DNA of 64,000 nucleotides. Origin: Candidatus Nanopelagicales bacterium. GTDB taxonomy: Bacteria > Actinomycetota > Actinomycetes > S36-B12 > CAIYMF01. The notes under the pieces are model-generated. The model searched no databases, had not been told where the DNA came from, and saw only the letters and a program-made list of their open reading frames with translations. Each line of letters opens with the position of its first letter. Position 1 is the first letter of the stretch. The position numbers and the translations under genes are program-made. This document shows, one piece after another, positions 1-10,254 of the stretch. The stretch is taken from contig JAFIHG010000044.1 of NCBI GenBank assembly GCA_017848795.1, positions 151,505 to 215,504 of the forward strand. Direction: 5' to 3'.

Positions 1-969
1 CGCCAGACCGGCGACGAGCGCGCTGTACCCCAGCCCTTCCTGCAGGTAGAGCGTGTAGACGAACAGCAGCGGCGTGAACCCGGCGAAGTACGCGGTGATC
101 AGCGCGGTACCCGCCGAGAACGACCGCAGCCGGAACAGCGCCAGCTCCACCACCGGCTCCCGGCCGCCTGCCGAGTAGCGGCGCTCCCAGGCGACGAACA
201 GCGCCCCGAGCACCGCCGCGACGCCGAACAGCGACCAGCGCCATGGGCCCGACCACTGCTCGGCCTCGATCAGCGGAACCAGCAGGGCGCCGATCGCGCC
301 CGCGAGCAGCAGCACCCCGAGCGGGTCCAGGTCGTGCCGCGTCGGTTCCTGCTCGGCGGCGGCGGCCGCGAGTACCCGCCACGCGAACGGGATCGCGACG
401 ATGCCGATCGGAATGTTGAGGTAGAAGACGAAGCGCCAGCCCTCGGACTCCCCGAACGCCTGGATCAGCAGACCTCCCAGCAGCGGCCCGATCGCCGAGG
501 ACAGCCCGACCGTGGTGCCGTAGCTGCCGAATGCGATGCCCCGTTCGCGCCCCTCGAACAACTGCTGGATGAGTGCGGTGATCTGCGGCGAGAGCATGCC
601 GCCCCCGAATCCCTGCAGCAGCCGGGCCGCGATGAGCCACTCGCTGTTGGGAGCGGCGCCGCACAGCGCGCTCGCGAGCGTGAACACCGCGAGCCCGGCG
701 ACGAACAGGGTGCGGCGCCCCTTCATGTCCCCCAGCCGCCCTGCAGGCACCAGGACCAGCCCCACCGCGAACGCGTACCCCGACACGATCCACTGCAGGG
801 CGCTGGGACCGGCCGGGAGCCCCTCGCTGATCGAGGGCAGCGCGACGTTCACGATCGAGATGTCGAGCAGCACCATGAAGCCGGCGACCAGGCAGACCGC
901 GAGAGCGTGCCAGCGAGTCCGCGTCGCCGGGCTCGCCTCCTGCGCGCGCTGCTGGCCGGCCGCGGCCAC
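1..969 (-). CDS. MFS drug efflux transporter, DHA2 type (C-terminal part outside window)
   Basis: Proton-coupled multidrug exporter of the inner membrane; substrate unknown. The 323 visible residues start at a GTG six bases after the ctaB stop and run open to the window edge. The first helix carries LDISIVNVALP (the DHA2 motif D1), followed by the loop motif RLGDMKGRR (motif A) and a Gly-rich GFGGGMLSPQ segment in helix 5. About eight hydrophobic segments are visible; the family has 14, so roughly a third is missing. It is probably cotranscribed with ctaB. The family is clear; a link to heme O synthesis is not implied. Confidence 0.85.
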   Translation of the reverse strand, partial: MAAAGQQRAQEASPATRTRWHALAVCLVAGFMVLLDISIVNVALPSISEGLPAGPSALQWIVSGYAFAVGLVLVPAGRLGDMKGRRTLFVAGLAVFTLASALCGAAPNSEWLIAARLLQGFGGGMLSPQITALIQQLFEGRERGIAFGSYGTTVGLSSAIGPLLGGLLIQAFGESEGWRFVFYLNIPIGIVAIPFAWRVLAAAAAEQEPTRHDLDPLGVLLLAGAIGALLVPLIEAEQWSGPWRWSLFGVAAVLGALFVAWERRYSAGGREPVVELALFRLRSFSAGTALITAYFAGFTPLLFVYTLYLQEGLGYSALVAGLA

Positions 970-975
970 GGCCGG

Positions 976-1938
976 TCAGAACCGGGTGAAGGGAACGGCG
1001 GCGACGGCGAGGAACAGCAGCGAGACGTACGTGATCGAGAGGTGGAACAGCCGCATCGGCTTGGCCTCCAGCCCCTTGCGGGTACGCCGCTGCAGGCGGT
1101 GCGCCTCGTACAGGAACCAGCCGCCGAGCAGGCCCGCGACCACCAGGTAGACCGGGCCGGTGCCCGCCGCCGGTACGAGCGCGAGCGAGGCGAGGACCAT
1201 GGCCCACGAGTAGGCGACGATCTCGAAGGAGACCCGGCGCTGGGACGCGACGACCGGGAGCATCGGCACGCCGGCCGCGGCGTAGTCCTCCCGGAACTTC
1301 AGCGACAGTGGCCAGTAGTGCGGCGGGGTCCAGAAGAACAGGACGGCGAACAGGACCCACGGCTGCCAGGACAGCGAGCCGGTGACCGCGGTCCAGCCGA
1401 TCAGCACCTGCATGCAGCCGGCGGCCCCGCCCCAGACGATGTTCTGCGGGGTGCGGCGCTTGAGCAGGATGGTGTAGCCGACGGCGTACGCGAGGATCGC
1501 CGCCGCGGCGAGCGCTGCCGACAGCAGGTTGGTGGTCAGCGCGAACCAGGCCACCGAGACGACCGAGAGCGTCAGCCCGAAGACGAGCGCACCGCGGGGA
1601 CTGACCTGCCCGGTGACCAGCGGTCGGTGACCGGTGCGCACCATCACCTGGTCGATGTCGCGGTCGTAGAAGCAGTTGAGCGCGTTGGCGCCACCGGCGG
1701 CGAGCATGCCGCCGACCAGCGTCGCGAGCAACAGCCGGAGGTCCGGTACGCCGTCGGCCGCCAGGAACATCACCGGCACCGTCGTGACGAGCAGCAGCTC
1801 GATGATCCGGGGCTTGGTGAGCGCGACGTACGCGCGGACCACGTCGCGGCGCGAGTGGCTGGCGCGGCGCGCCGGCGCCAGCTCGGCCCGCGGGCCGTCG
1901 GCTGCGTGCGCGGACGGGCGGGGGTCGACCGTGGTCAC
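976..1938 (-). CDS. ctaB: Protoheme IX farnesyltransferase (heme O synthase)
   Basis: Transfers a farnesyl group from farnesyl diphosphate to protoheme IX to make heme O, the precursor of heme A for cytochrome c oxidase; integral membrane enzyme. The 320-residue protein shows the prenyltransferase signature [12 protein letters not shown], a second Asp-rich loop around [13 protein letters not shown], and about nine hydrophobic helices. The GTG start gives MTTVDPRP and leaves a short charged tail before the conserved [12 protein letters not shown] segment; a longer upstream reading is low-complexity and unlikely. It diverges from tkt, the usual actinobacterial arrangement, and is followed six bases later by an MFS gene. 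Confidence 0.95.
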   Translation of the reverse strand: MTTVDPRPSAHAADGPRAELAPARRASHSRRDVVRAYVALTKPRIIELLLVTTVPVMFLAADGVPDLRLLLATLVGGMLAAGGANALNCFYDRDIDQVMVRTGHRPLVTGQVSPRGALVFGLTLSVVSVAWFALTTNLLSAALAAAAILAYAVGYTILLKRRTPQNIVWGGAAGCMQVLIGWTAVTGSLSWQPWVLFAVLFFWTPPHYWPLSLKFREDYAAAGVPMLPVVASQRRVSFEIVAYSWAMVLASLALVPAAGTGPVYLVVAGLLGGWFLYEAHRLQRRTRKGLEAKPMRLFHLSITYVSLLFLAVAAVPFTRF

Positions 1939-2040
1939 GAGCAGAACCTCTGGGGGCAGGGGCCGGGTGTCACCGGTGGGCGCCAGCCACTGTACCCGCC
2001 GGCTGCGACCTTGGGCCCGGCGCGCGGGGCACCCACGGCC

Positions 2041-2057
2041 TAGGCTTGACGACTGTG
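2041..2057 (+). promoter_or_regulatory. Leaderless promoter of tkt (-10 TAGGCT)
   Basis: TAGGCT at 2041-2046 fits the actinobacterial -10 consensus TANNNT and ends eight bases before the GTG at 2055. The transcript would begin at or next to the start codon, so no ribosome binding site is expected, and none is seen. This favours GTG 2055 over the TTG at 2046, which overlaps the -10. Confidence 0.55.
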
Positions 2058-4163
2058 ACTGACGTACGCACTGCGCCCCCCCGCTTCGACGTTGCCAGCG
2101 ACTGGAGCGCGCTGGACGCGCGTGCGGTCGACACCATCCGCGTCCTGGCCGCCGACGCGGTGCAGCGGACGGGCAACGGCCACCCCGGCACCGCCATGAG
2201 CCTCGCGCCCGCGGCGTACCTGCTGTTCCAGCGCTTCCTGCGCCACGACCCGGCCGACCCGCAGTGGCTCGGGCGCGACCGGTTCGTGCTGTCGTGCGGG
2301 CACTCCTCGCTGACGCTCTACATCCAGCTGTACCTGTCCGGGTACGGCCTCGAGCTCTCCGACCTCGAGGCGTTCCGCACATGGGGCTCGCTCACCCCTG
2401 GACACCCGGAGTACGGGCACACCGTCGGCGTGGAGACCACCACCGGACCGCTCGGGCAGGGCCTGTCGACGGCGGTCGGGATGGCGATGGGACAGCGGTA
2501 CGAGCGCGGCCTGCTCGACCCGGACGCGGCGCCCGGCGAGAGCCCGTTCGACCACCACGTCTACGTGATCGCGTCCGACGGCGACATCGAGGAGGGCGTC
2601 ACGAGCGAGGCCTCCTCGCTCGCCGGCACCCAGCGCCTGGGCAACCTGACCGTGATCTACGACGACAACCGGATCTCGATCGAGGACGACACCGCCGTCG
2701 CGCTCTCCGAGGACACGGTGGCGCGCTATGCCGCGTACGGCTGGCACGTGCAGTCCGTCGACCTCGGTCCGGACGGCAGCGTCGACCTGCCCGCCCTCGC
2801 CGCGGCGCTGGAGGCGGCGCGGGCCGAGACCGCCCGCCCGTCGTTCATCCGGCTGCGCACCATCATCGGCTGGCCCGCACCGAACCTGCAGAACACCGGC
2901 AAGGCGCACGGGGCGGCGCTGGGCGCCGACGAGGTCGCTGCCATCAAGCGGATCCTGGGCTTCGACCCGGAGCGCAGCTTCGTGGTCGAGGACGACGTGC
3001 TCGCCCACGCGCGCCAGGTGCGCGAGCGGGGCGCCGCGCTGCGGGCCGCCTGGGACGAGCGCTACGAGCAGTGGCGGGGGGCGAACCCCGAGCGCGCCGC
3101 GCTGCTGGACCGGCTGCGCGAGGGCCGGCTGCCGGAGTTCGAGCTGCCGCAGTTCCCGGCCGGCAAGGACATCGCGACCCGCAAGGCCTCCGGTGAGGTG
3201 ATCCAGGCGATCGCCGCCCGCGTCCCGGAGTTCCTCGGCGGCTCGGCGGACCTGGCGGAGAGCAACAACACCACGATCGAGGGCGCCCCGTCGTTCCTGC
3301 CCCACGGGACCGTGGTGAAGCCCGACTCCCCGTTCGGCGGCACGCAGTCCCCGTACGGGCGGATCCTGCACTTCGGCATCCGCGAGCACGCCATGGGGGC
3401 GGCGCTGTCCGGGCTGGCGCTGTCCGGCCTGCTGCGCCCGTACGGCGGCACGTTCCTCACCTTCAGCGACTACATGCGCGGCGCGGTACGGATCGCGGCG
3501 CTCATGCAGATCGGGGTCACGTACGTGTGGACGCACGACTCGATCGGGCTCGGGGAGGACGGCCCGACCCACCAGCCCGTCGAGCACCTCTGGGCGCTGC
3601 GGGCGATGCCCGGACTGTCGGTCGTACGCCCCGCCGACGCGAACGAGACCGCGGTGGCCTGGCGAACCGTGCTGGAGCACCGCCGGCCCGCCGGGCTGGT
3701 CCTGACCCGGCAGAACCTGCCCACGTTCGACCGCGACACCTACGCCTCCGCCGAGGGGGTCGCCCGGGGGGCGTACGTGCTCGCCGACGCCCCGTCCGGC
3801 ACCCCCGACGTCCTGCTGCTCGCGACTGGCTCGGAGGTGCAGCTCGCGCTCGGCGCCCGCGACCTGCTCGCCGCCGACGGCGTCGGCGCCCGCGTGGTGT
3901 CGATGCCCTGCCTGGAGTGGTTCGAGGAGCAGGACGCGGCGTACCGCGAGTCGGTGCTCCCCGCGTCGGTGACGGCCCGGGTATCGGTCGAGGCCGGCGT
4001 GGCGCAAGGCTGGTGGAAGTACCTCGGCAGCCGCGGCCGGGCGGTCTCCCTCGAGCACTACGGCGCCTCCGCCGATGGGGCGACGCTGTTCCGGGAGTTC
4101 GGCTTCACCGCCGAGGCGGTCGCCGACGCCGCCCGCGCCTCGCTCGCTCACACAACGGGGTAG
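2055..4163 (+). CDS. tkt: Transketolase
   Basis: Thiamine-diphosphate enzyme of the non-oxidative pentose phosphate pathway, moving two-carbon ketol units between sugar phosphates in the cytosol. The 702-residue length is normal. Visible signatures are [13 protein letters not shown] near the N-terminus, the ThDP/Mg site GDGDIEEG-like segment ([13 protein letters not shown]) and [11 protein letters not shown], and the pyrimidine-domain motif [18 protein letters not shown] start at GTG 2055 because of the leaderless promoter; a TTG at 2046 would add three residues. It heads the pentose-phosphate genes, with a minus-strand NlpC/P60 gene between it and tal. Confidence 0.95.
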   Translation: MTDVRTAPPRFDVASDWSALDARAVDTIRVLAADAVQRTGNGHPGTAMSLAPAAYLLFQRFLRHDPADPQWLGRDRFVLSCGHSSLTLYIQLYLSGYGLELSDLEAFRTWGSLTPGHPEYGHTVGVETTTGPLGQGLSTAVGMAMGQRYERGLLDPDAAPGESPFDHHVYVIASDGDIEEGVTSEASSLAGTQRLGNLTVIYDDNRISIEDDTAVALSEDTVARYAAYGWHVQSVDLGPDGSVDLPALAAALEAARAETARPSFIRLRTIIGWPAPNLQNTGKAHGAALGADEVAAIKRILGFDPERSFVVEDDVLAHARQVRERGAALRAAWDERYEQWRGANPERAALLDRLREGRLPEFELPQFPAGKDIATRKASGEVIQAIAARVPEFLGGSADLAESNNTTIEGAPSFLPHGTVVKPDSPFGGTQSPYGRILHFGIREHAMGAALSGLALSGLLRPYGGTFLTFSDYMRGAVRIAALMQIGVTYVWTHDSIGLGEDGPTHQPVEHLWALRAMPGLSVVRPADANETAVAWRTVLEHRRPAGLVLTRQNLPTFDRDTYASAEGVARGAYVLADAPSGTPDVLLLATGSEVQLALGARDLLAADGVGARVVSMPCLEWFEEQDAAYRESVLPASVTARVSVEAGVAQGWWKYLGSRGRAVSLEHYGASADGATLFREFGFTAEAVADAARASLAHTTG

Positions 4164-4201
4164 TTCACGCGCAGTCTTCCGGCTGGACGAACTACCCCGT
4201 T
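4154..4201. terminator. 13-bp palindrome spanning the tkt stop codon
   Basis: Perfect inverted repeat: AACGGGGTAGTTC at 4154-4166 and its complement at 4189-4201, loop of 22 bases. The tkt TAG stop lies inside the left arm. The element sits between the converging tkt and NlpC/P60 genes and probably ends both transcripts; no T-run follows. Confidence 0.6.
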
Positions 4202-4211
4202 GCCTGAAGGT

Positions 4212-5315
4212 TCAGAGGCGGACGCGGCCGGCGCCGCTGTAGTGGTCGCCGTACCAGCCGCCGAACGGGTCCTTCTGCAGCTCCACGCCTACGCCCGGGT
4301 TCGACGCGCTGACCGCCATGCCGTTGCCGATGTACATCGAGACGTGGTGGGCGCTGCCCTTGAAGTAGAACAGCAGGTCACCGGGCTGCAACTGGTCCTG
4401 CGGGACCCGGTCGGTCTGCTCCCACTGGGTGTACGAGTACGCGACGAGCTTGACCCCGGCCCGGCCCCAGGCGTACGCCGTCAGCTTGCTGCAGTCCCAC
4501 GTCGCCGGCGGCCGGGCGTTCATCGAGTAGATGCCGCCGACCTGCGAGAGCGCGTAGTCGACGGCGATCTTCGCCCGCGCCGCGTACGGGCCATCCGCGG
4601 CGGTGACCGGCATCGACGGCAGCCCGGTCACCGCGGCACGCGCCGCGATCATCTCGGACTGCCGCTTGGCCTCGGCCTCCGCCTCCAGCCGCTTGCGCTC
4701 GACGTCCCGCAGCGAGGCGAGCAGCGTGCGGGTCGCCGCCGCCGTGGCGTCGATCTTGGCGCGCTGTGCGACGGTCGCGGCGAGTGCCTCCGACATGATC
4801 GCCTGGTCCTGGTCGAGGGCGACCTGCTGACTCTCCAGCGAGTCCCGCGCCGAGCGCGCGGCGACCAGACCGTTGTTCGCGACCCGGCCGAGCTCGCCGA
4901 TCGCGGCGACCCGGTCGAGGAACTCCTCCGGGCTGCGCGCGCCGAGCGCCTGCATGAACCCGCTGACCCCGCCGCCGGTGTACGCCTGGCGCGCCATGTC
5001 GTCGACGAGCGCGCCGGCATTCCCCGCGTGCTCCTCGGCCGCGACGACCCTGGCCTGCCGGTCCGCGACGTGCGCCGTCAGGTCCTGCAGCCGCACCTTC
5101 ATGCCGTTGAGGACCTCGACCGCGTCGGCCGCTTCCCGGTTCAGCTCCGCGAGCCGGGCCTTGGCCTCCGCGATCGTCCGCGGCTGGTCGGCCGCGGCGG
5201 GCTGGCCGGGAGCGAACAGGCCGACGAGCAGGGCTGCCGCGGTCGTCGCGACGACGCCGGGCAGCATCCGCCGTCGCGCGCGGGGGCGTGCCGGGGCCGG
5301 CGGCAGGAGGGCCAT
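4212..5315 (-). CDS. Secreted NlpC/P60 peptidoglycan endopeptidase with coiled-coil region
   Basis: Probably a RipA-like cell-wall hydrolase cleaving stem peptides. The 367-residue protein has an N-terminal signal (Arg-rich start, hydrophobic stretch at about 20-40, cleavage near AAADQ), a long Ala/Glu/Lys-rich coiled coil at about 45-225, and a C-terminal NlpC/P60 domain from about 245. The catalytic Cys is 275 in WDCSKLTAYAWG and the His is 324 in SAHHVSMYIG. The usual motif is DCSGLT, so Lys replaces Gly after the catalytic Cys-Ser. It faces tkt and is transcribed away from tal. Confidence 0.88.
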   Translation of the reverse strand: MALLPPAPARPRARRRMLPGVVATTAAALLVGLFAPGQPAAADQPRTIAEAKARLAELNREAADAVEVLNGMKVRLQDLTAHVADRQARVVAAEEHAGNAGALVDDMARQAYTGGGVSGFMQALGARSPEEFLDRVAAIGELGRVANNGLVAARSARDSLESQQVALDQDQAIMSEALAATVAQRAKIDATAAATRTLLASLRDVERKRLEAEAEAKRQSEMIAARAAVTGLPSMPVTAADGPYAARAKIAVDYALSQVGGIYSMNARPPATWDCSKLTAYAWGRAGVKLVAYSYTQWEQTDRVPQDQLQPGDLLFYFKGSAHHVSMYIGNGMAVSASNPGVGVELQKDPFGGWYGDHYSGAGRVRL

Positions 5316-5421
5316 ACCACCCCATCGGCGTCTCGAGCCCGCCCCCGCTGCGCCGTCCGGGTGACCGTAGGTCCGCGCGGGGTATGCCGGGTTCTGCCCG
5401 GCGCCGCGCGAGGCCGGGGCC

Positions 5422-5436
5422 TAGGCTCGGAGCATG
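5422..5436 (+). promoter_or_regulatory. Leaderless promoter of the tal-zwf-opcA-pgl operon
   Basis: TAGGCT at 5422-5427 is followed after six bases by the tal ATG at 5434. The arrangement matches the one in front of tkt, so both halves of the pathway may be driven by the same sigma factor. Confidence 0.55.
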
Positions 5437-6537
5437 ACTGATCGACTTGCGCAGCTGTCCGCCGCCGGCGTCTCCATCTGGCTCGATGACCTGACCCGGG
5501 AGCGGCTGGTGTCGGGGAACCTTGCCGAACTCGTCGCCAACGACCACGTGGTCGGGGTGACGACGAACCCCACGATCTTCGAGAAGGCGATCAGCGGCGG
5601 GTCCGGGTACGACGCCCAGATCGCCGAGCTCGCCTCCCGCGGGGCGAGCGTGGAGGAGGTGGTGCACACCCTCACCACCGACGACGTGCGTACCGCTTGC
5701 GATGTCATGGCCCCGGTGTACGACCGCACCGGCGGCACCGACGGGCGAGTGAGCATCGAGGTGGACCCGGGCCTGGCCAACGAGACCGCGGCGACGGTGG
5801 CCGAGGCCAAGGAGCTGTCCGCCCTCGTCGACCGGCCCCAGCTGTACGTGAAGATCCCGGCCACCCTCGAGGGGCTGCCCGCCATCACCGCGGTGCTCGC
5901 CGAGGGGATCAGCGTCAACGTCACCCTGATCTTCGGCATCGAGCGCTACAAGGGCGTGATGGACGCCTGGCTCACCGGCCTCGAGCAGGCGCAGGCCGCC
6001 GGTCACGACCTGTCCGGGATCGAGTCGGTGGCGTCCTTCTTCGTCAGCCGGGTCGACACCGAGGTCGACAAACGGCTGCCTGCCGACTCCCCGCTGCGCG
6101 GGCGGGCGGCGATCGCCAACGCGCGCCTCGCCCACGCGGCGTACGCGGAGATGTCCGCCGGTGGGCGCTGGGCCGCGCTCGCCAAGGCCGGAGCGCGTAC
6201 GCAGCGCCCGCTGTGGGCCTCGACGGGCACCAAGGACAAGGCCTACAGCGACACCCGGTACGTCGACGAGCTGGTCACCGCCGGTGTCGTCAACACCATG
6301 CCGGAGGCGACAATGCGCGCGGTCGCCGACCACGGGAACATCGCCGGCGACACCGTCGTACCCAACTACGACGACGCGCGTGCCACCTTCGCCGAGCTCG
6401 CCGACGCCGGCATCGACATGGACGACGTCGTACGCGTGCTCGAGGTCGAGGGCGTGGCGAAGTTCAGCGACTCCTGGCAGGCGCTGCGGGCGACGGTGGA
6501 GGCGACGCTGACCGAGTCACGCAAGAGCAGCGCATGA
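5434..6537 (+). CDS. tal: Transaldolase
   Basis: Schiff-base aldolase that exchanges three-carbon units between sedoheptulose-7-phosphate and glyceraldehyde-3-phosphate. The protein has 367 residues, typical for the longer actinobacterial type. Key segments are [20 protein letters not shown]-type strand [15 protein letters not shown] with the catalytic Lys, [13 protein letters not shown] and [17 protein letters not shown]. It is the first gene of a tightly coupled operon; its stop codon overlaps the zwf start as ATGA. Confidence 0.95.
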   Translation: MTDRLAQLSAAGVSIWLDDLTRERLVSGNLAELVANDHVVGVTTNPTIFEKAISGGSGYDAQIAELASRGASVEEVVHTLTTDDVRTACDVMAPVYDRTGGTDGRVSIEVDPGLANETAATVAEAKELSALVDRPQLYVKIPATLEGLPAITAVLAEGISVNVTLIFGIERYKGVMDAWLTGLEQAQAAGHDLSGIESVASFFVSRVDTEVDKRLPADSPLRGRAAIANARLAHAAYAEMSAGGRWAALAKAGARTQRPLWASTGTKDKAYSDTRYVDELVTAGVVNTMPEATMRAVADHGNIAGDTVVPNYDDARATFAELADAGIDMDDVVRVLEVEGVAKFSDSWQALRATVEATLTESRKSSA

Positions 6538-8093
6538 GAGGACTGCCCCCGCGCCCCGGCGACCGGGTGCTGACCGACCCGAACCCGCTGCGGGACGTAC
6601 GGGACCGCCGCCTGCCCGACATCCCGGGCCCCTGCAGCCTGGTGATCTTCGGCGTCACCGGCGACCTGGCGACCAAGAAGCTGATGCCGGCGGTCTACGA
6701 CCTGGCGAACCGCGGGCTGCTGCCGCCCGGGTTCGCGCTGGTCGGCTTCGCGCGCCGGGACTGGGCCGACCAGGACTTCGCGCAGATCGTGCACGACGCG
6801 GTGAAGCTGCACGCCCGCACCGAGTTCCGCGAGGAGGTGTGGCAGACCCTCTCCGAGGGCATCCGCTTCGTGGCCGGGGACTTCGGCGACGCGAGCGCGT
6901 TCGACCGGCTGGCCCAGGTCGTCACCGATCTGGACCGGGTGCGCGGCACGCGCGGCAACCACGCGTTCTACCTGTCCATCCCACCGCGGTTCTTCGGTGA
7001 CGTCGTACAGCAGCTCAAGCGCTCCGGCCTGTCGGCCACCGATTCGGGCTCCTGGCGGCGGGTGGTCGTCGAGAAGCCGTTCGGGCACGACCTGGCCTCG
7101 GCGCGGGTGCTCAACCGGCAGCTGGACGAGGTGTTCGAGCCGTCGAGCATCTTCCGCATCGACCACTACCTCGGCAAGGAGACGGTCCAGAACCTGCTCG
7201 CGCTGCGGTTCGCCAACACCATGTTCGAGCCGATCTGGAACGCGAACTACGTCGACCACGTGCAGATCACGATGGCCGAGGACATCGGCATCGGCAGCCG
7301 CGCCGGCTACTACGACGGCATCGGCGCGGCGCGCGACGTGATGCAGAACCACCTGATGCAGCTCCTGGCGCTGTGCGCGATGGAGGAACCGCTGTCCTTC
7401 CAGTCGCGCGACGTGCGAATCGAGAAGGAGAAGGTGCTGGCCGGCATCTGCCTGCCCAAGGACCTGCACCGGCACACCGCCAACGGCCAGTACGCCGCCG
7501 GGTGGCAGGGCGGCGAGTACGTGGGCGGCTACCTCGACGAGGAGGGCATCCCGCCGGACTCCACCACCGACACCTTCGCCGCCGTCCGGCTCGAGATCGA
7601 CACCCGGCGGTGGGCCGGCGTGCCGTTCTACCTGCGCACCGGCAAACGGCTGGCGCGCCGCGTCACGGAGCTCGCGGTGATGTTCAAGCGGGCCCCGCAC
7701 CTGCCGTTCGCGGCGACCGACACCGCCGAGCTGGGACAGAACGCGCTCGTCGTACGGATCCAGCCCGACGAGGGCGTCACGATGCGATTCGGTTCCAAGA
7801 TCCCCGGCACCGAGATGGAGGTCCGCGACGTCAACATGGACTTCGCGTACGGCGACGCGTTCACCGAGTCGAGCCCGGAGGCGTACGAGCGGCTGCTGCT
7901 GGACGTGCTGCGCGGCGACCCGCCACTGTTCCCGCGCCACGAGGAGGTCGAGCTGGCCTGGATGGTGCTGGACCCGGTGCTGGCCGCGTGGGCCGAGGAC
8001 GGGCGTCCCGAGCAGTACTCGGCGGGCGGGTGGGGCCCGTCCTGCGCCGCCGAGATGATCGCCCGCGACGGCCGGGTGTGGAGGCGGCCGTGA
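6534..8093 (+). CDS. zwf: Glucose-6-phosphate 1-dehydrogenase
   Basis: First enzyme of the oxidative pentose phosphate pathway, producing NADPH and 6-phosphogluconolactone. The 519-residue protein has the nucleotide-binding motif [12 protein letters not shown] near residue 40 and the active-site segment [14 protein letters not shown] with the catalytic His. The ATG overlaps the tal stop (ATGA), which points to translational coupling and fixes the start. An N-terminal extension of about 30 residues before the Rossmann strand is normal for this group. Confidence 0.96.
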   Translation: MRGLPPRPGDRVLTDPNPLRDVRDRRLPDIPGPCSLVIFGVTGDLATKKLMPAVYDLANRGLLPPGFALVGFARRDWADQDFAQIVHDAVKLHARTEFREEVWQTLSEGIRFVAGDFGDASAFDRLAQVVTDLDRVRGTRGNHAFYLSIPPRFFGDVVQQLKRSGLSATDSGSWRRVVVEKPFGHDLASARVLNRQLDEVFEPSSIFRIDHYLGKETVQNLLALRFANTMFEPIWNANYVDHVQITMAEDIGIGSRAGYYDGIGAARDVMQNHLMQLLALCAMEEPLSFQSRDVRIEKEKVLAGICLPKDLHRHTANGQYAAGWQGGEYVGGYLDEEGIPPDSTTDTFAAVRLEIDTRRWAGVPFYLRTGKRLARRVTELAVMFKRAPHLPFAATDTAELGQNALVVRIQPDEGVTMRFGSKIPGTEMEVRDVNMDFAYGDAFTESSPEAYERLLLDVLRGDPPLFPRHEEVELAWMVLDPVLAAWAEDGRPEQYSAGGWGPSCAAEMIARDGRVWRRP

Positions 8094-9112
8094 GCGTGGT
8101 CCTGGAGAACACCACCGCAGGTCAGGTGTCGGTCGCCATCAGCGCGGAGCGCTTCGCGCAGGGGTCGAGCACCGTCGGGCGGGTGCTCACCCTCGTCATC
8201 CTCACCGACGAGTCCGCCCAGGCCGACGCCGTGCACGCGGCGGTACGCGCGGCCCGGGAGCACCCGTGCCGCATCCTGGCGGTCATCCCCCGCCCGGGCC
8301 GCGGCCACCCGCAACTCGACGCGCGCGTGACCGTCGGCGGCGCGGACGGTCTCGGCGAGGTCGTCGAGCTGCGGCTGCGCGGCCCGCTCGCGGGCCACGC
8401 GCAGTCGGTCGTGCTGCCGCTGCTCGTCCCCGACGCGCCGGTCGTCGCCTGGTGGCCCTCCAAGGCGCCGGACGTCCCCTCCGAGGACCCCGTCGGCCGG
8501 CTCGCCCAGCGGCGCATCACCGATGCCGCAGCGCACACCCGACCGCTCGCCGCGCTGGCCGTGCGCAAGGACGGTTACCGCGCCGGCGACACCGACCTGG
8601 CGTGGACCCGGCTGACGAACTGGCGCGCGCTGCTGGCCGCGGCCTTCGACCTGCCGTACGACCCGATCCGCTCGGTGTCCGTGCACGTGCAGCGTTCCAA
8701 CCCGTCCGGGCCGCTGCTGGCCGCCTGGCTGCGCCAGGCGCTCGACGTGCCGGTCGAGGTGGTTCCCTCGCGCGGACCCGCAGTGACGGCGGTGCGGATC
8801 ACGACCAAGCACGGGGAGATCTCCATCAACCGCCCCGACGGGCGGGTGGCCAAGATCGTGCGCCCGGGGATGCCGGACCGCCAGGCCGCGCTGCTGCGCC
8901 GTTCGCTCGAGCAGCTGATCGCCGAGGAGCTGCGCCGGCTCGACCCGGACGAGATCTACGCCGAGGCGCTCCACCACCTGACCGACGCCGACCTGACCAC
9001 CGCCCGCCGGGTCCGCTCGGCAGGCAGCAACGGCAGGAAGTCGGCCGCCAAGCGCGCTACCGGCACTGCCCGCGCTGCCGGTTCTGCCCGCTCGACCCGG
9101 ACGCGCACGTGA
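8090..9112 (+). CDS. opcA: Glucose-6-phosphate dehydrogenase assembly protein
   Basis: OpcA is needed for full activity of Zwf in actinomycetes and cyanobacteria. The 340-residue protein has the conserved GRVLTLVILTD strand, the central VAWWPSKAPDVPSEDPVGRLAQRRITDA segment and a TDLAWTRLTNWRALLAAAFD helix. The C-terminus (about 25 residues) is a low-complexity Ala/Arg/Lys tail. It starts at a GTG that overlaps the zwf stop (GTGA) and ends in the same kind of overlap with pgl, so the three proteins are made in step. Confidence 0.93.
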   Translation: MSVVLENTTAGQVSVAISAERFAQGSSTVGRVLTLVILTDESAQADAVHAAVRAAREHPCRILAVIPRPGRGHPQLDARVTVGGADGLGEVVELRLRGPLAGHAQSVVLPLLVPDAPVVAWWPSKAPDVPSEDPVGRLAQRRITDAAAHTRPLAALAVRKDGYRAGDTDLAWTRLTNWRALLAAAFDLPYDPIRSVSVHVQRSNPSGPLLAAWLRQALDVPVEVVPSRGPAVTAVRITTKHGEISINRPDGRVAKIVRPGMPDRQAALLRRSLEQLIAEELRRLDPDEIYAEALHHLTDADLTTARRVRSAGSNGRKSAAKRATGTARAAGSARSTRTRT

Positions 9113-9879
9113 GCCCGGCGCCCGAGGTCGTCGTCCACCGCGACGAGGCCGCGCTCGCCCACGCCGCCGCCGCCCGGTTCGTGACGCGCCTGGTCGAGGT
9201 GCAGCAGAACCAAGGGGCCGCCCAGGTGGCGCTGACCGGTGGCGGCATCGGCACCGCGCTGCTCGCCGCGCTCGCGGCCTCCCCGGCGTGCGCCGCCATC
9301 GACTGGGACCGCGTCACCGTGTGGTGGGGGGACGAGCGTTATCTGCCGCCCGGCGACGCGGAGCGCAACGAGACCGGCGCACGGGCCGCGCTGCTGGACC
9401 ACGTACCGCTCGACCCGACCCGCGTACACCCGATGCCGGCGGCAGGAGCGCACCCCGACCCGGAGACGGCCGCCGAGGCGTACGCGCACCTGCTGGCTGC
9501 CGCGGCGGGAGACGACGCGACCAGCCCCGCGTTCGACGTGTGCCTGCTCGGCATCGGCCCGGATGCTCACGTGGCGTCGCTGTTCCCCGGCCACCCCGCG
9601 CTGCACGCGGACGCGACGGTGGTCGCCGTGCACGGCTCCCCGAAGCCGCCCCCGACCCGGATCTCGCTCACGCTGCCCGCACTGTGCCGCTCCCGCGAGG
9701 TGTGGGTGCTCGCGTCCGGCGCGTCGAAGGCGCGTGCGGTACGGATGGCACTCGACGAGTCCGCGGGGCCGCTGCAGGTGCCCGCGGCCGGCGCCCGCGG
9801 CAGCGACCGCACGCTGTTCCTGCTCGACGAGGGGGCCGCCGCCGAGTTGCCGCGCTCGCTGCCCGTACCGCCGGTCTGA
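9109..9879 (+). CDS. pgl: 6-phosphogluconolactonase
   Basis: Hydrolyses 6-phosphogluconolactone, the product of Zwf. The 256-residue protein is of the DevB/SOL type related to NagB, with LTGGGIGTALL near the N-terminus, VWWGDERYLPPGDAERN, the central LLGIGPDAHVASLFPGH (family GMGPDGHTASLFPGH) and a conserved C-terminal SASKARAV-type helix (SGASKARAVRMAL). The first His-Thr pair of the family motif reads Ala-His here (PDAHVAS). GTG start overlaps the opcA stop. It converges on rbpA with nine bases between. Confidence 0.93.
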   Translation: MSPAPEVVVHRDEAALAHAAAARFVTRLVEVQQNQGAAQVALTGGGIGTALLAALAASPACAAIDWDRVTVWWGDERYLPPGDAERNETGARAALLDHVPLDPTRVHPMPAAGAHPDPETAAEAYAHLLAAAAGDDATSPAFDVCLLGIGPDAHVASLFPGHPALHADATVVAVHGSPKPPPTRISLTLPALCRSREVWVLASGASKARAVRMALDESAGPLQVPAAGARGSDRTLFLLDEGAAAELPRSLPVPPV

Positions 9880-9888
9880 GCGCGCGAC

Positions 9889-10224
9889 CTACCTGTCGCG
9901 CAGCCGCGCCAGCGCCTCGCCGAGGATCGCCTCACCGTCGGCGTCGGAGCGGCGCTCCTTGACGTACGCGAGGTGGGTCTTGTACGGCTCCACCTTCGGC
10001 GGTGAGGGCGGTGCCGCCTCGTCGCGACCGGCGGGCCAGCCGCAGCGCGGACAGTCCCAGGAGTCGGGGATCGCGGCATCGGTCGCGAAGCTGGGACGCG
10101 ACTCGTGCCCCTTCGCGCACCAGAACGAGACGCGGACGCGGGGGGCCGCATCACCCCGCTCGGCCTCCCCCATCGGTCCCGAACCGACTCGACTGCCACG
10201 GATCGCGCTACCACCACCGGCCAC
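9889..10224 (-). CDS. rbpA: RNA polymerase-binding protein RbpA
   Basis: Actinobacteria-specific activator that binds the principal sigma factor and stabilises open promoter complexes. The protein has 111 residues, the usual length. It contains the core SFWCAKGH ... WDCPRCGWPAG with three cysteines and one histidine for the zinc fold, then the sigma-interaction helix TPYKTHLAYVKERRSDADGEAILGEAL-like region at the C-terminus. The GTG start has an AAGGAA eleven bases upstream. Its presence fits the many TANNNT promoters in this window. Confidence 0.93.
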   Translation of the reverse strand: MAGGGSAIRGSRVGSGPMGEAERGDAAPRVRVSFWCAKGHESRPSFATDAAIPDSWDCPRCGWPAGRDEAAPPSPPKVEPYKTHLAYVKERRSDADGEAILGEALARLRDR

Positions 10225-10254
10225 GGTTGCTGGTTCCTTCCTGGGGGTTCAGGT

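Noticed and set aside
334..2043. Long plus-strand open frame opposite the MFS and ctaB genes
   Set aside because: It is antisense to two genes with clear family motifs and encodes Arg/Gly/Gln-rich low-complexity sequence, the usual by-product of high GC.
2046..2048. TTG as the tkt start codon
   Set aside because: It overlaps the -10 hexamer TAGGCT, so it would not be in the transcript; GTG 2055 fits a leaderless mRNA.
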